Notes: generated from the letters alone by a model not told the origin. DNA of 6,350 nt from an uncultured Selenomonadales bacterium (GCA_946543495.1 CAMNLS010000078.1:1-6350); one strand, 5' to 3'; shown: positions 1 through 6,229, counted from the stretch's first letter. Made by a program: numbers and translations.

Positions 1-53
1 CCTTCGACCTGCGCATTACGAATGCGCTGCTCTACCAACTGAGCTAAGCCGGC
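1..53 (-). tRNA. tRNA-Thr (anticodon CGT), 3' part cut off by window edge
   Basis: Read on the minus strand, the gene begins GCCGGCT at 53 (5' acceptor strand), followed by TA. The D arm is GCTC/GAGC around AGTTGGTA. The anticodon stem is GCGCA/TGCGC around the 7-base loop TTCGTAA, and the variable segment is AGGTC. GAAGG, the first half of the T stem, reaches the window edge. The anticodon CGT (plus-strand positions 18-20) reads the threonine codon ACG. The T loop, the 3' acceptor strand and any encoded CCA lie outside the window. The arms pair as expected and no base breaks the cloverleaf in the visible part. It has its own promoter just upstream (78-106). Confidence 0.93.
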
Positions 54-77
54 ATGCGAATAAATTCAACGCGCTAA

Positions 78-106
78 CTTATACCACAACGCCTGCCGCA
101 TGTCAA
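78..106 (-). promoter_or_regulatory. Promoter of tRNA-Thr, near-consensus sigma-70/sigma-A type
   Basis: On the minus strand there is a perfect -35 box TTGACA (101-106), a 17-base spacer (84-100) and the -10 box TATAAG (78-83). A TGG directly before the -10 box adds an extended -10. Transcription should start near 71, about 18 bases before the mature tRNA 5' end at 53. The segment between the -10 box and the start contains GCGCG; GC-rich discriminators of this sort are typical of stable-RNA promoters under stringent control, though that regulation is inferred here. The -35 box lies only about 10 bases beyond the wecB stop codon. Confidence 0.85.
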
Positions 107-116
107 GAAAAATCTT

Positions 117-1250
117 TCAGCCTACGAACTCTTCAGGGTGCGTCGGCAAGATTTTATGTCGCCATAATAAAGCCTTGACGATTCTTTGAGCCGCGTGCCC
201 GTCGCCGTATGGGCTACGAGCCTCCGCCATTCTTTTATATTCCGTCGCGTCCGTTAGCAAGAGCTTCGCCGCGCCGTAAACTTTTTCTTGATTCGTGCCG
301 ATTAACTTGACCGTGCCTGCGTCTACTGCCTCTGGTCGTTCGGTGGTATCGCGCAAGACTAAGACGGGCTTGCCAAGTGCGGGGGCTTCCTCTTGCACGC
401 CGCCCGAATCAGTCAGAATCAACGTCGCTCGGTTCATCAAGTTGGCAAATGGTTCATAGTCAAGCGGGTCGACTAAGCAGACGCGCTCCAAGCCGCCAAG
501 CTCCTCGTTGACGACCTCGCGAACTCTGGGATTCTTATGGACGGGGAAAATTATTTCAATGTCGGCGAACTCTTCAACCAGTGCCCGCAACGCCTTGTAG
601 ACTTGGCGCAACGGCTCACCCAAATTTTCGCGGCGATGCGTCGTGACTAAGATAACTCGCTTGCTCGCGTCGACGTGTTGGAATTTGAAATCATCGCGGA
701 CAGTCTGATAAAGCGCGTCAATGACCGTGTTGCCAGTCACGAAAATTTTATCGGCGTCGACGCCCTCGCGCAGGAGATTATCTTTAGCCGTCGACGTAGG
801 CGCAAAATTCAAATCGGCAAGCGAACCGGTTAAGCGTCGGTTCATCTCTTCGGGGTAAGGAGAAAATTTATTGCGCGTGCGAAGACCCGCCTCCACGTGT
901 CCGACTTCGATTTGATGATAAAAAGCCGCCAATGCTCCCGCAAAGGTCGTCGTGGTGTCGCCGTGAACTAACACGACATCGGGCTTTGCCTCCGTCAAGA
1001 CTTTATCGAGTCCTAAAAGTGCGCGGCTCGTTATGTCAAAGAGCGTTTGCCCCTCCGACATGATATTCAAATCAAAGTCCGTGCGAATGTTGAACAGCCT
1101 CAAGACTTGGTCGAGCATTTCCCGATGTTGCGCCGTGACTGCCACGACTGATTCTATCTGTGGATACTTGCAAAGCTCCAAGACGACAGGAGCCATTTTG
1201 ATTGCCTCCGGACGCGTCCCGAATACCGACATAACTTTTAACTTTTTCAT
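117..1250 (-). CDS. wecB: UDP-N-acetylglucosamine 2-epimerase (non-hydrolysing)
   Basis: Interconverts UDP-GlcNAc and UDP-ManNAc in the cytoplasm, supplying ManNAc units for surface polysaccharide (MnaA in Gram-positives, WecB in enterobacteria). The 377-residue protein has the full two-domain GT-B-like fold length. Family motifs in order are GTRPEAIKMAP (11-21), VHGDTTTT (about 95-102), GHVEAGLRTR, PYPEEMNRRL, VTTHRRENLG (about 202-211) and DSGGVQEEAPALGKPV (about 281-296). The residues matching the E. coli catalytic set Asp95, Glu117, Glu131 and His213 are present as D98, E120, E134 and H205. The start is taken as the ATG at 1250, because AGGTGA (1256-1261) sits five bases before it. A GTG at 1259 would add three residues but lies inside that ribosome binding site. 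The gap to the upstream wecA stop is nine bases, so the two are co-transcribed. No hairpin terminator follows the stop. Assignment to the hydrolysing branch is unlikely given the length and motifs. Confidence 0.95.
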   Translation of the reverse strand: MKKLKVMSVFGTRPEAIKMAPVVLELCKYPQIESVVAVTAQHREMLDQVLRLFNIRTDFDLNIMSEGQTLFDITSRALLGLDKVLTEAKPDVVLVHGDTTTTFAGALAAFYHQIEVGHVEAGLRTRNKFSPYPEEMNRRLTGSLADLNFAPTSTAKDNLLREGVDADKIFVTGNTVIDALYQTVRDDFKFQHVDASKRVILVTTHRRENLGEPLRQVYKALRALVEEFADIEIIFPVHKNPRVREVVNEELGGLERVCLVDPLDYEPFANLMNRATLILTDSGGVQEEAPALGKPVLVLRDTTERPEAVDAGTVKLIGTNQEKVYGAAKLLLTDATEYKRMAEARSPYGDGHAAQRIVKALLWRHKILPTHPEEFVG

Positions 1251-1259
1251 AACTGTCAC

Positions 1260-2297
1260 CTAATTAACCGGGCGAGCAATGCCCAATTTCTTTACGCCGT
1301 AAATTATTGCCGCGAATACGACGAACAAAATCAACACCGCGATTTGACAACTGACCGCCGTCAAGGCTATCGCGCTCAAGCCGAACAACGCGCTTATAAC
1401 ATACATCAAAAGAACTGCTTGACATTGCGTGAAGCCGACGCCAAGTAGTCTGTGGTGGAGGTGTCCTTTATCTGGTTTGAAGATTGGAACGCCGCCGCGA
1501 AGTCTCCTAACGATTGCAAAGGTTGTGTCGAGTATCGGCAAGCCCAGCGCGAAAATTGGAACGATTAAAGCGATTGTTGCCACGGACTTAACTGCGCCCG
1601 TCACTGATATTCCCGCGAGCATGAAGCCAAGAAACATTGAGCCTGTATCGCCCATGAAAATCCTTGCGGGGTGGAAGTTGTACTTCAAGAAACCGACCGC
1701 CGCGCCCGCTAATGCTGCCGTCATCACCGCGACGAGAATAAAGTTTTGTTCAAGGGCGATTAAAAGGATTGTGAATGATGCAATCGCCGCGACGCCCGCC
1801 GCCAATCCGTCAAGCCCGTCGATTAAGTTCACGGTGTTTGTTAAGCCGACGAGCCAAAACATCGTCGCTGGTATCGCGAACCATTCAAGGTAAATGTAAT
1901 CGCCAAAAGGATCTGTGACGAAATCAATCCTTACGTCGAAGCCCAAGACCAACACCGCCGCCGCCAAGATTTGTCCGAGCAACTTGACCTTAGCGGGAAG
2001 ATTCTTATAATCATCAATCAAGCCGACTGCAACAATTAGACTGCCCGACAAGATTAGCCCGACGGTCTCTTTGACTTGCTCGCCGTCGAGTCCGAACTTC
2101 GCCGCAACAAAAATTATCGCCGCCATGAAGCCCGCGTATATAGCAAGCCCGCCGATTCGCGGAATTGGTTTCTTATGAACTTTTCGGGCATTGGGCGCGT
2201 CCATTGCTCCAGTCTTCTCCGCCAACAAAATCACCAGCGGAGTCACGAGCAAGGCGACAATCATTGCAACCGCGAACGCCCAAATATATATCGGCAT
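1260..2297 (-). CDS. wecA: Undecaprenyl-phosphate N-acetylglucosaminyl 1-phosphate transferase (WecA/TagO family)
   Basis: Membrane enzyme of the polyprenyl-phosphate HexNAc-1-P transferase family. It moves GlcNAc-1-phosphate from UDP-GlcNAc to undecaprenyl phosphate, the first step of teichoic acid linkage units, O-antigen or related polymers. The 345-residue length fits TagO and WecA. About eleven hydrophobic segments run from residue 5 to 335. Motifs are DAPNARKVHKKPIPRIGG (33-50), the Mg-binding aspartates of GLIDDYKNL (D95, D96), NLIDGLDGLAAG (157-168), FMGDTGS (215-220, with D217) and the basic cytoplasmic loop PDKGHLHHRL (275-284), whose HLHHRL is typical of WecA/TagO rather than MraY. 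The ATG at 2297 is preceded by AGGACGG (2306-2312) eight bases away. The TAG stop lies inside the wecB ribosome binding site, pointing to coupled translation. The neighbouring epimerase supports a role in surface polysaccharide. Whether the product is called TagO or WecA depends on the organism's envelope, which the window does not reveal. Confidence 0.95.
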   Translation of the reverse strand: MPIYIWAFAVAMIVALLVTPLVILLAEKTGAMDAPNARKVHKKPIPRIGGLAIYAGFMAAIIFVAAKFGLDGEQVKETVGLILSGSLIVAVGLIDDYKNLPAKVKLLGQILAAAVLVLGFDVRIDFVTDPFGDYIYLEWFAIPATMFWLVGLTNTVNLIDGLDGLAAGVAAIASFTILLIALEQNFILVAVMTAALAGAAVGFLKYNFHPARIFMGDTGSMFLGFMLAGISVTGAVKSVATIALIVPIFALGLPILDTTFAIVRRLRGGVPIFKPDKGHLHHRLLGVGFTQCQAVLLMYVISALFGLSAIALTAVSCQIAVLILFVVFAAIIYGVKKLGIARPVN

Positions 2298-2332
2298 TTA
2301 ATCAACCGTCCTATTCAAATTTTATGCAAGGA

Positions 2333-2361
2333 ATTTTACAACAGCGGCTAAAACTCGTCAA
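2333..2361 (-). promoter_or_regulatory. Promoter of wecA-wecB
   Basis: On the minus strand, TTGACG (2356-2361, five of six consensus bases) is followed by a 17-base spacer and TAAAAT (2333-2338, five of six). The predicted transcription start is near 2326, giving a leader of roughly 28 bases before the wecA ATG. It is the only good sigma-A-type match upstream of wecA and faces away from the rph promoter. Confidence 0.8.
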
Positions 2362-2365
2362 TCAC

Positions 2366-2397
2366 GCCGCAACAAAATTTTGATAAAACGTTGCGGC
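2366..2397. promoter_or_regulatory. Inverted repeat between the divergent promoters, possible operator
   Basis: GCCGCAAC (2366-2373) and GTTGCGGC (2390-2397) form a perfect 8-bp inverted repeat with a 16-base AT-rich spacer. The right arm covers the rph -35 box (TTGCGG, 2391-2396), and the left arm begins five bases upstream of the wecA -35 box. A third GCGGC (2344-2348) lies within the wecA promoter spacer. The arms are about 24 bp apart centre to centre. The repeat is seen directly. Its use as a protein binding site is inferred, and no regulator gene is in the window. Confidence 0.4.
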
Positions 2398-2419
2398 TTA
2401 AAAAGTTTTTGTGTAAAAT
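2391..2419 (+). promoter_or_regulatory. Probable promoter of rph-rdgB-yfcE
   Basis: TTGCGG (2391-2396, three of six consensus bases) and TAAAAT (2414-2419, five of six) are separated by 17 bases. The expected transcript start is near 2426, about 26 bases before the TTG start of rph. The weak -35 box suggests a modest basal level or help from an activator. Confidence 0.55.
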
Positions 2420-2451
2420 GTATCAGTTATTTGACTGTGGGAGGTGACAGC

Positions 2452-3189
2452 TTGAGAATTGACAGGCGGCGGGCAGATGAGATGCGCGAAGTTTTTATCG
2501 AGCGACGAGCACAAAGAAATCCTGCAGGTTCGGCATTGATTGAAGTCGGCAATACAAAAGTTCTCTGCGCGGCGACGATTGAAGATCATGTTCCGGCATT
2601 CTTAAAGGGCACGGGTACAGGCTGGCTCAATGCGGAATATTCAATGCTTCCTGGTTCGTCATACGAAAGAATTCCTCGCGAACGTTCCAAAGTCGGCGGC
2701 AGGACAGCGGAGATTCAACGACTTATCGGTCGAGCGTTGAGGGCGGTGACGGATTTGTCGGCGATTGGCGAACGTTCAATCATAATCGATTGCGATGTTC
2801 TGCAGGCGGACGGCGGCACACGTACAGCGTCGATAACAGGTGCTTTCGTCGCGTTGGTTGAGGCTTGCGAGACGATTTATCAAGTGGGCGGTGTCTTCCC
2901 CGTGAAAGATTTCGTCGCGGCGATTTCGGCGGGCATTACCACTGACGGCGATAAGATTTTAGATTTATGTTACGCAGAAGACTCGACGGCGGCGGCGGAT
3001 TGCAACGTCATCATGACGGGCGCGGGCGAACTCGTCGAAGTGCAGATTACCGCCGAAAAAAAATCCTTCACGCGGGCGCAACTCAATGACCTTTTAGATT
3101 TGGCTCAACGCGGCATTGACGAATTGATTGCCCTGCAAAAGGATGCACTCAGCAGAGACTTAGTTTGGAGAGTCGGGAGGGTTGGCTGA
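2452..3189 (+). CDS. rph: Ribonuclease PH (tRNA 3'-end phosphorolytic exonuclease)
   Basis: Phosphate-dependent 3'-5' exoribonuclease that trims the last nucleotides after CCA of tRNA precursors and can reverse to add nucleotides; the family acts as a ring-shaped hexamer. From the TTG at 2452 the protein is 245 residues, the usual family length, and starts MRIDRRRADEMR, matching the family N-terminus. GGGAGGTGA (2439-2447) directly precedes this TTG. An in-frame ATG at 2380 would add 24 residues unlike the family and lies upstream of the predicted promoter, so it is rejected. Motifs are SKVGGRTAEIQRLIGRALR (79-97, with the phosphate-binding Arg at 84) and ADGGTRTASITGAFVAL (119-135). The metal-ligand aspartates are D177 and D183, spaced as in the family (EDSTAAAD). 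Oddities are C173 where the family usually has Asp (LDLDYEEDS), and I199 where QGTAE is usual. The stop overlaps the rdgB start by one base. Confidence 0.96.
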   Translation: MRIDRRRADEMREVFIERRAQRNPAGSALIEVGNTKVLCAATIEDHVPAFLKGTGTGWLNAEYSMLPGSSYERIPRERSKVGGRTAEIQRLIGRALRAVTDLSAIGERSIIIDCDVLQADGGTRTASITGAFVALVEACETIYQVGGVFPVKDFVAAISAGITTDGDKILDLCYAEDSTAAADCNVIMTGAGELVEVQITAEKKSFTRAQLNDLLDLAQRGIDELIALQKDALSRDLVWRVGRVG

Positions 3190-3782
3190 TGAAAAAAATT
3201 GTGATTGCGTCGAAGAACTCGGATAAAGTTAAAGAAATGCGCCTTGTCCTCAGTAATCTGCCGATTGAAGTTTTATCGCTTGCCGACTTCGCGGACTTGC
3301 CCGACGCTTTGGAAGACGGCACGACCTTTGAGGCGAACGCTTTAATCAAAGCTAGGTTCTTCCACGAACGCACGGGGCTTGCCTGCCTTGCTGATGATTC
3401 AGGGCTTGAAGTCGATGCTCTTGGCGGCTTGCCTGGCGTTTACTCGGCTCGGTTCGCGGGCTATCACGCTGACGACCTAACCAACAATCAAAAACTCCTT
3501 GACGAACTTAAGAAAGTTGGCGTTAAGGAGTCGGCGGCGGCTTATCGCTGTGCATTAGCATTCATTGACACCGACGGCACTGAGCTTTTGACGCAAGGCA
3601 AGATTGAAGGCAAAATTAAAACCGTCGCACAAGGCAACGGCGGCTTCGGCTACGACCCTTACTTCTATATTGACGACGAGCGCACTATGGCTCAACTTTC
3701 TACTGACGAAAAAAATTTAATCAGCCACAGGGGCAAGGCTTTAAGGGAGATGGTTGCCAAGTTAAAAGAAATGTTTTCGTAA
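3189..3782 (+). CDS. rdgB: dITP/XTP pyrophosphatase (RdgB/HAM1 family)
   Basis: House-cleaning nucleotidase that hydrolyses dITP, ITP and XTP to the monophosphate and PPi, keeping deaminated purines out of DNA and RNA. The protein has 197 residues, the same as E. coli RdgB. Motifs in order are IASKNSDKVKEM (6-17), the substrate-binding segment FEANALIKAR (48-57, with K54), the catalytic LADDSGLEVDALGGLPGVYSAR (67-88, D70 as general base), GNGGFGYDPYF (149-159) and SHRGKALREM (179-188). The ATG at 3189 shares its A with the TGA stop of rph. GGGAGG (3175-3180) lies eight bases before it, inside the end of rph, so the two genes are translationally linked. An in-frame ATG at 3165 would add eight residues but has no good ribosome binding site and no family support. 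The order rph-rdgB-yfcE is the same as in Bacillus. Confidence 0.96.
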   Translation: MKKIVIASKNSDKVKEMRLVLSNLPIEVLSLADFADLPDALEDGTTFEANALIKARFFHERTGLACLADDSGLEVDALGGLPGVYSARFAGYHADDLTNNQKLLDELKKVGVKESAAAYRCALAFIDTDGTELLTQGKIEGKIKTVAQGNGGFGYDPYFYIDDERTMAQLSTDEKNLISHRGKALREMVAKLKEMFS

Positions 3783-3786
3783 TCAA

Positions 3787-3830
3787 GGAGGAAAGGGGGA
3801 AAGTCGCGCATTACAAGCGCGGCACCTGCC
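3787..3830 (+). promoter_or_regulatory. Purine-rich leader with hairpin before the metallophosphoesterase gene
   Basis: A strong AAGGAGG (3785-3791) and a second G run AGGGGGA (3794-3800) lie 30-45 bases before the GTG start, too far for normal initiation. Between them and the GTG is a 5-bp GC stem CGCGC/GCGCG (3805-3809 and 3817-3821) with a 7-base loop, and then GGCACCTGCC. Folding the hairpin would bring the AGGGGGA to within about 14 bases of the GTG. The only alternative in-frame start at proper spacing is a rare ATT at 3810. Confidence 0.45.
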
Positions 3831-4316
3831 GTGAAGATTGGACTTATAAGCGACACTCACGGGAATTGGTCGGCGATAGATCAAGCAGTAAGTATCGCAC
3901 AAAATATGGATATGTGGCTTCACATGGGCGACTGTACGCCCGACGCAGAATATTTGCAATCATTACTTGATGTTCCAGTTTACGGCGTGGCTGGCAACTG
4001 CGACTGGCCAACGCCAAATATCAAATACGAACGAATCATTGAAGTTGAAGATCATAAAATTTTTATCACGCACGGGCACAACTACGGCGTGCGTTATACT
4101 CAAGAATACATAATGGAGGCGGCGGAGTCGCAGAACGCTGACATTGCGGTTTACGGTCACACGCACATTGTCGAATATCTCATTGGTCCGCCGATTATTT
4201 TAAATCCAGGCAGTGCCTCGCGTCCGCGTGATGATACTCGCGGTTCGTTCATGGTTATGGATTTGGAACGAGGCACCGACCCACGAATCACCGTTATCCG
4301 CATGAAACATCATTGA
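3831..4316 (+). CDS. YfcE/MJ0936-family metallophosphoesterase
   Basis: Small cytoplasmic calcineurin-like phosphoesterase (COG0622; YsnB in Bacillus) binding two metal ions. Relatives hydrolyse phosphodiesters such as bis-pNPP in vitro, and the physiological substrate is generally unsettled. The 161-residue protein shows every family block: ISDTHGN (6-12, ligands D8 and H10), HMGDC (31-35, D34), GNCDWP (55-60, N56), THGHNYG (80-86, H81) and YGHTH (108-112, H110 and H112), then LNPGSASRPR (124-133). The family N-terminus MKIGLISDTHG matches the GTG at 3831, chosen although no ribosome binding site stands directly before it. An ATT at 3810 would add seven residues. The gene follows rdgB by 48 bases with no promoter-like sequence, so it is probably the last gene of the rph unit, and it ends just before a terminator. 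Substrate and role cannot be read from the sequence. Confidence 0.93.
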   Translation: MKIGLISDTHGNWSAIDQAVSIAQNMDMWLHMGDCTPDAEYLQSLLDVPVYGVAGNCDWPTPNIKYERIIEVEDHKIFITHGHNYGVRYTQEYIMEAAESQNADIAVYGHTHIVEYLIGPPIILNPGSASRPRDDTRGSFMVMDLERGTDPRITVIRMKHH

Positions 4317-4319
4317 CAT

Positions 4320-4356
4320 AAAAAAAGCTCCTCGCCAAAGTGACGGGGAGTTTTTT
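4320..4356. terminator. Bidirectional intrinsic terminator between convergent yfcE-type gene and mutL
   Basis: CTCCTCG (4328-4334) pairs with CGGGGAG (4344-4350) around a 9-base loop. Seven A (4320-4326) precede the stem and six T (4351-4356) follow it, so RNA from either strand ends in a U tract. The position-4332/4346 pair is a U-G wobble on the plus strand but an A-C mismatch on the minus strand, so it should work better for the rph unit than for mutL. Confidence 0.85.
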
Positions 4357-4361
4357 GTTGC

Positions 4362-6158
4362 CTAAGTCCGCTTGAACATCTTGGCAAGGTCATCGGAAGA
4401 AAACTTTATAATCGTCGGGCGACCGTGCGGGCAAGTGTGCGGGTGCGGCGTTGTCGAAAGTTCGTTGAGCAGGATTTCCATTTGTCTGAAGTTAAGCTCC
4501 TGCCCTGCTTTAATCGCCGCCTTGCAAGCCGTCGTTGCCAACATTGCTTGACGAATCTTTTTAGCAATGTCGTCCGCCTCGTTCACGCCGTCAAAAATCT
4601 CGCTGATGATTCCGCGCAAAAGGTTTTCAGCGTCAGCTTCGGCGGCGTCGAGTGGCACTTCAATCAATCGGAATTCGTTCTCGCCGCTCGGCTCCAAAGT
4701 AAAGCCCAGTTCAGCGAAGACGCTAAGATTTTTTTCAATCAGCTCCGCTTCCCGCGAATCAAACTTCATGACGCGATGAATCAACAAGCCTTGCGCGGGA
4801 ATTCGTTCGGCGTAACTGCTCAGCCTGTCGAAAAGAACTCTTTCGTGCGCGGCGTGCTGGTCAACGATATACAAATCATTTCCGCCTTGCGCCACGATAT
4901 AGCAACGGGCAACTTGTCCAATCGGCTCAAGCTCGAAAACTTTCTTGGGCGGCGGTTCAACCTTTGGTTGTGGCTTTGGAACTTCTTTAGCCGCGTCGGT
5001 GCTCTTCAATGCCTCCTCAATGTCGAAGTCGTCTTTAGGATTCTTCTTGCGCTCGGAAGTTTTTTTAGGCGGCGGCGGCTCTTGGAAGTCATCGCTCAAG
5101 TTAAGCTGTTCAAAGCGCGGCGTCTCAGGGGCGGCAGCGACTTCCGTTAGGTCGTGTTCGGGCTTATCGTCCTTGCTTTCGATTGCCTCGCGTACGGCGT
5201 GATACACTGCCTTAAAAATTCTGTTCTCGTCGTCGAACTTAAGTTCAATCTTCTGCGGGTGAACGTTGACATCGATTGAACTTTGCGGCACATTGATTAT
5301 CACCACTGCTAACGGAAAGCCCGTCTTCGGTATCAGCGACTTGTAAGCCTCATCGACCGCCTTTGAGATTGTGCGATTCTCCACGACGCGCCCATTGATG
5401 ATGAACGTCTGCCAGCCGCGATAACTCTTTAAAATGTTCGGCTTAGTCACGAATCCCGCAAGCTTTAAGCTGTCGTCGTCGCGCTTAAGCGTCAAGAGTG
5501 AGTCCGTTAGTTCCGTGCCGTAAATCGCGCTCAAGGCGTCAAGCAAGCTACCGTTGCCGGGCGTGGCAAGCGCAGTTCTATTGCCGTTGATGAATCGGAA
5601 AGCGACATTGGGACGGCTCAACGCAAGCTTGATAATGAAGTCGTGAATTTTATTCGCCTCGGTCGGCGTTGACTTTAGGAACTTGAGACGCGCCGGCGTG
5701 TTGAAGAATAGCTCCTCAACTAGAATCGTCGTGCCAACTTTGCAACCGACTTCGTGAGTGTCTTGAACCTTCCCGCCGTTAATTATAATTTTCGTGCCAA
5801 GCTCATCATCTGCGCGGCGCGTCTGCAAAGTGAACTTCGACACAGCGGCTATCGTTGGCAGAGCCTCGCCCCTGAAACCAAGCGTCGATATGCTTTGAAG
5901 GTCGGCGGCGTTAGAAAGTTTGCTCGTCGCGTGACGCTTAACGGAAAGTGCCGCGTCCTCTCTACTCATGCCCGTTCCGTCGTCCGTCACACGAATCAAA
6001 GCCCTGCCGCCGTTCTGAATTTCAATTTCGATGCGTTGTGCGCCCGCGTCGATAGAATTTTCCACAAGCTCCTTAACGACAGAGGCAGGGCGTTCGACGA
6101 CTTCGCCCGCCGCTATTTTATTTATCGTGCTCGTGTCGAGGAGTTTAACGTTAGCCAT
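4362..6158 (-). CDS. mutL: DNA mismatch repair protein MutL (endonuclease type)
   Basis: GHKL ATPase dimer that links MutS mismatch recognition to strand incision. It has 598 residues, slightly shorter than the B. subtilis protein. The N-terminal ATPase has IAAGEVVERPASVVKELVEN (15-34; E30, N34), DDGTGM (59-64), GFRGEAL (94-100), GTTILVEELFFNTPARLKFL (142-161) and DVNVHPQKIELKF (296-308). A charged, proline-rich linker spans about 330-408, with EPPPPKK and EPPPKK repeated. The C-terminal domain starts near 412 and carries the metal-dependent nicking motif DQHAAHERVLFD (433-444), ACKAAIKAGQE (544-554) and CPHGRPT (576-582), so strand cutting without MutH is expected. The last position of the DQHA(X)2E(X)4E motif is Asp instead of Glu. 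A possible clamp-binding motif QGLLIH (456-461) lacks the usual proline. GGAGG (6166-6170) lies seven bases before the ATG. mutS is not in the window; the gene has its own promoter and converges on the rph unit. Confidence 0.97.
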   Translation of the reverse strand: MANVKLLDTSTINKIAAGEVVERPASVVKELVENSIDAGAQRIEIEIQNGGRALIRVTDDGTGMSREDAALSVKRHATSKLSNAADLQSISTLGFRGEALPTIAAVSKFTLQTRRADDELGTKIIINGGKVQDTHEVGCKVGTTILVEELFFNTPARLKFLKSTPTEANKIHDFIIKLALSRPNVAFRFINGNRTALATPGNGSLLDALSAIYGTELTDSLLTLKRDDDSLKLAGFVTKPNILKSYRGWQTFIINGRVVENRTISKAVDEAYKSLIPKTGFPLAVVIINVPQSSIDVNVHPQKIELKFDDENRIFKAVYHAVREAIESKDDKPEHDLTEVAAAPETPRFEQLNLSDDFQEPPPPKKTSERKKNPKDDFDIEEALKSTDAAKEVPKPQPKVEPPPKKVFELEPIGQVARCYIVAQGGNDLYIVDQHAAHERVLFDRLSSYAERIPAQGLLIHRVMKFDSREAELIEKNLSVFAELGFTLEPSGENEFRLIEVPLDAAEADAENLLRGIISEIFDGVNEADDIAKKIRQAMLATTACKAAIKAGQELNFRQMEILLNELSTTPHPHTCPHGRPTIIKFSSDDLAKMFKRT

Positions 6159-6191
6159 TCAGTAACCTCCGCTTAAAATTGTTCGCCGCAC

Positions 6192-6200
6192 ATTATATCA
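6192..6200 (-). promoter_or_regulatory. Extended -10 promoter of mutL
   Basis: On the minus strand, TGATATAAT (6192-6200) is a perfect extended -10 (TGN plus TATAAT). At the right distance for a -35 box the sequence is ATGCGC (6215-6220), which does not match consensus; that position falls inside the hairpin of the upstream terminator. The predicted start is near 6185, giving a leader of about 27 bases before the mutL ATG, with the GGAGG inside it. Confidence 0.7.
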
Positions 6201-6201
6201 T

Positions 6202-6229
6202 AAAAAAATCCCCCGCGCATTGCGGAGGA
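6202..6229 (-). terminator. Intrinsic terminator of the pyrophosphatase gene
   Basis: On the minus strand TCCTCCGC (6222-6229) pairs with GCGGGGGA (6209-6216) around a 5-base loop and is followed by seven T (6202-6208). One pair is U-G on this strand but C-A on the other, so the structure is built for minus-strand transcripts. It stands 27 bases after the stop codon of the upstream gene and separates it from the mutL promoter. Confidence 0.88.

Noticed and set aside
1429..1893. Plus-strand open frame of 154 codons opposite wecA, and others opposite wecB (1033-1263) and mutL (5754-6176).
   Set aside because: These are reverse-strand shadows of conserved genes with no family resemblance.
2366..2397. 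Inverted repeat considered as an intrinsic terminator.
   Set aside because: No T tract follows either arm, the loop is 16 bases long, and it lies between divergent promoters where no transcript ends.
2380..2451. N-terminal extension of RNase PH from an in-frame ATG at 2380.
   Set aside because: It would start upstream of the likely -10 box, has no ribosome binding site, and adds 24 residues with no family counterpart. TTG at 2452 has an excellent GGGAGGTGA before it.
3801..3830. Hairpin CGCGC-ATTACAA-GCGCG that looks like a tRNA-Val anticodon arm (loop anticodon TAC) and shares GCGCATTAC with the tRNA-Thr at the left edge.
   Set aside because: No D arm, T loop or acceptor strand surrounds it, and coding sequence begins ten bases later. 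It is too short to call a tRNA relic; the shared 9-mer is likely chance in a GC-rich stem.
4425..5150. Long plus-strand open frame of 241 codons opposite mutL.
   Set aside because: It lies fully inside mutL on the other strand, is rich in Arg, Leu and Phe as expected of a mirror frame, has no recognisable domain and no ribosome binding site. mutL is unmistakable there.
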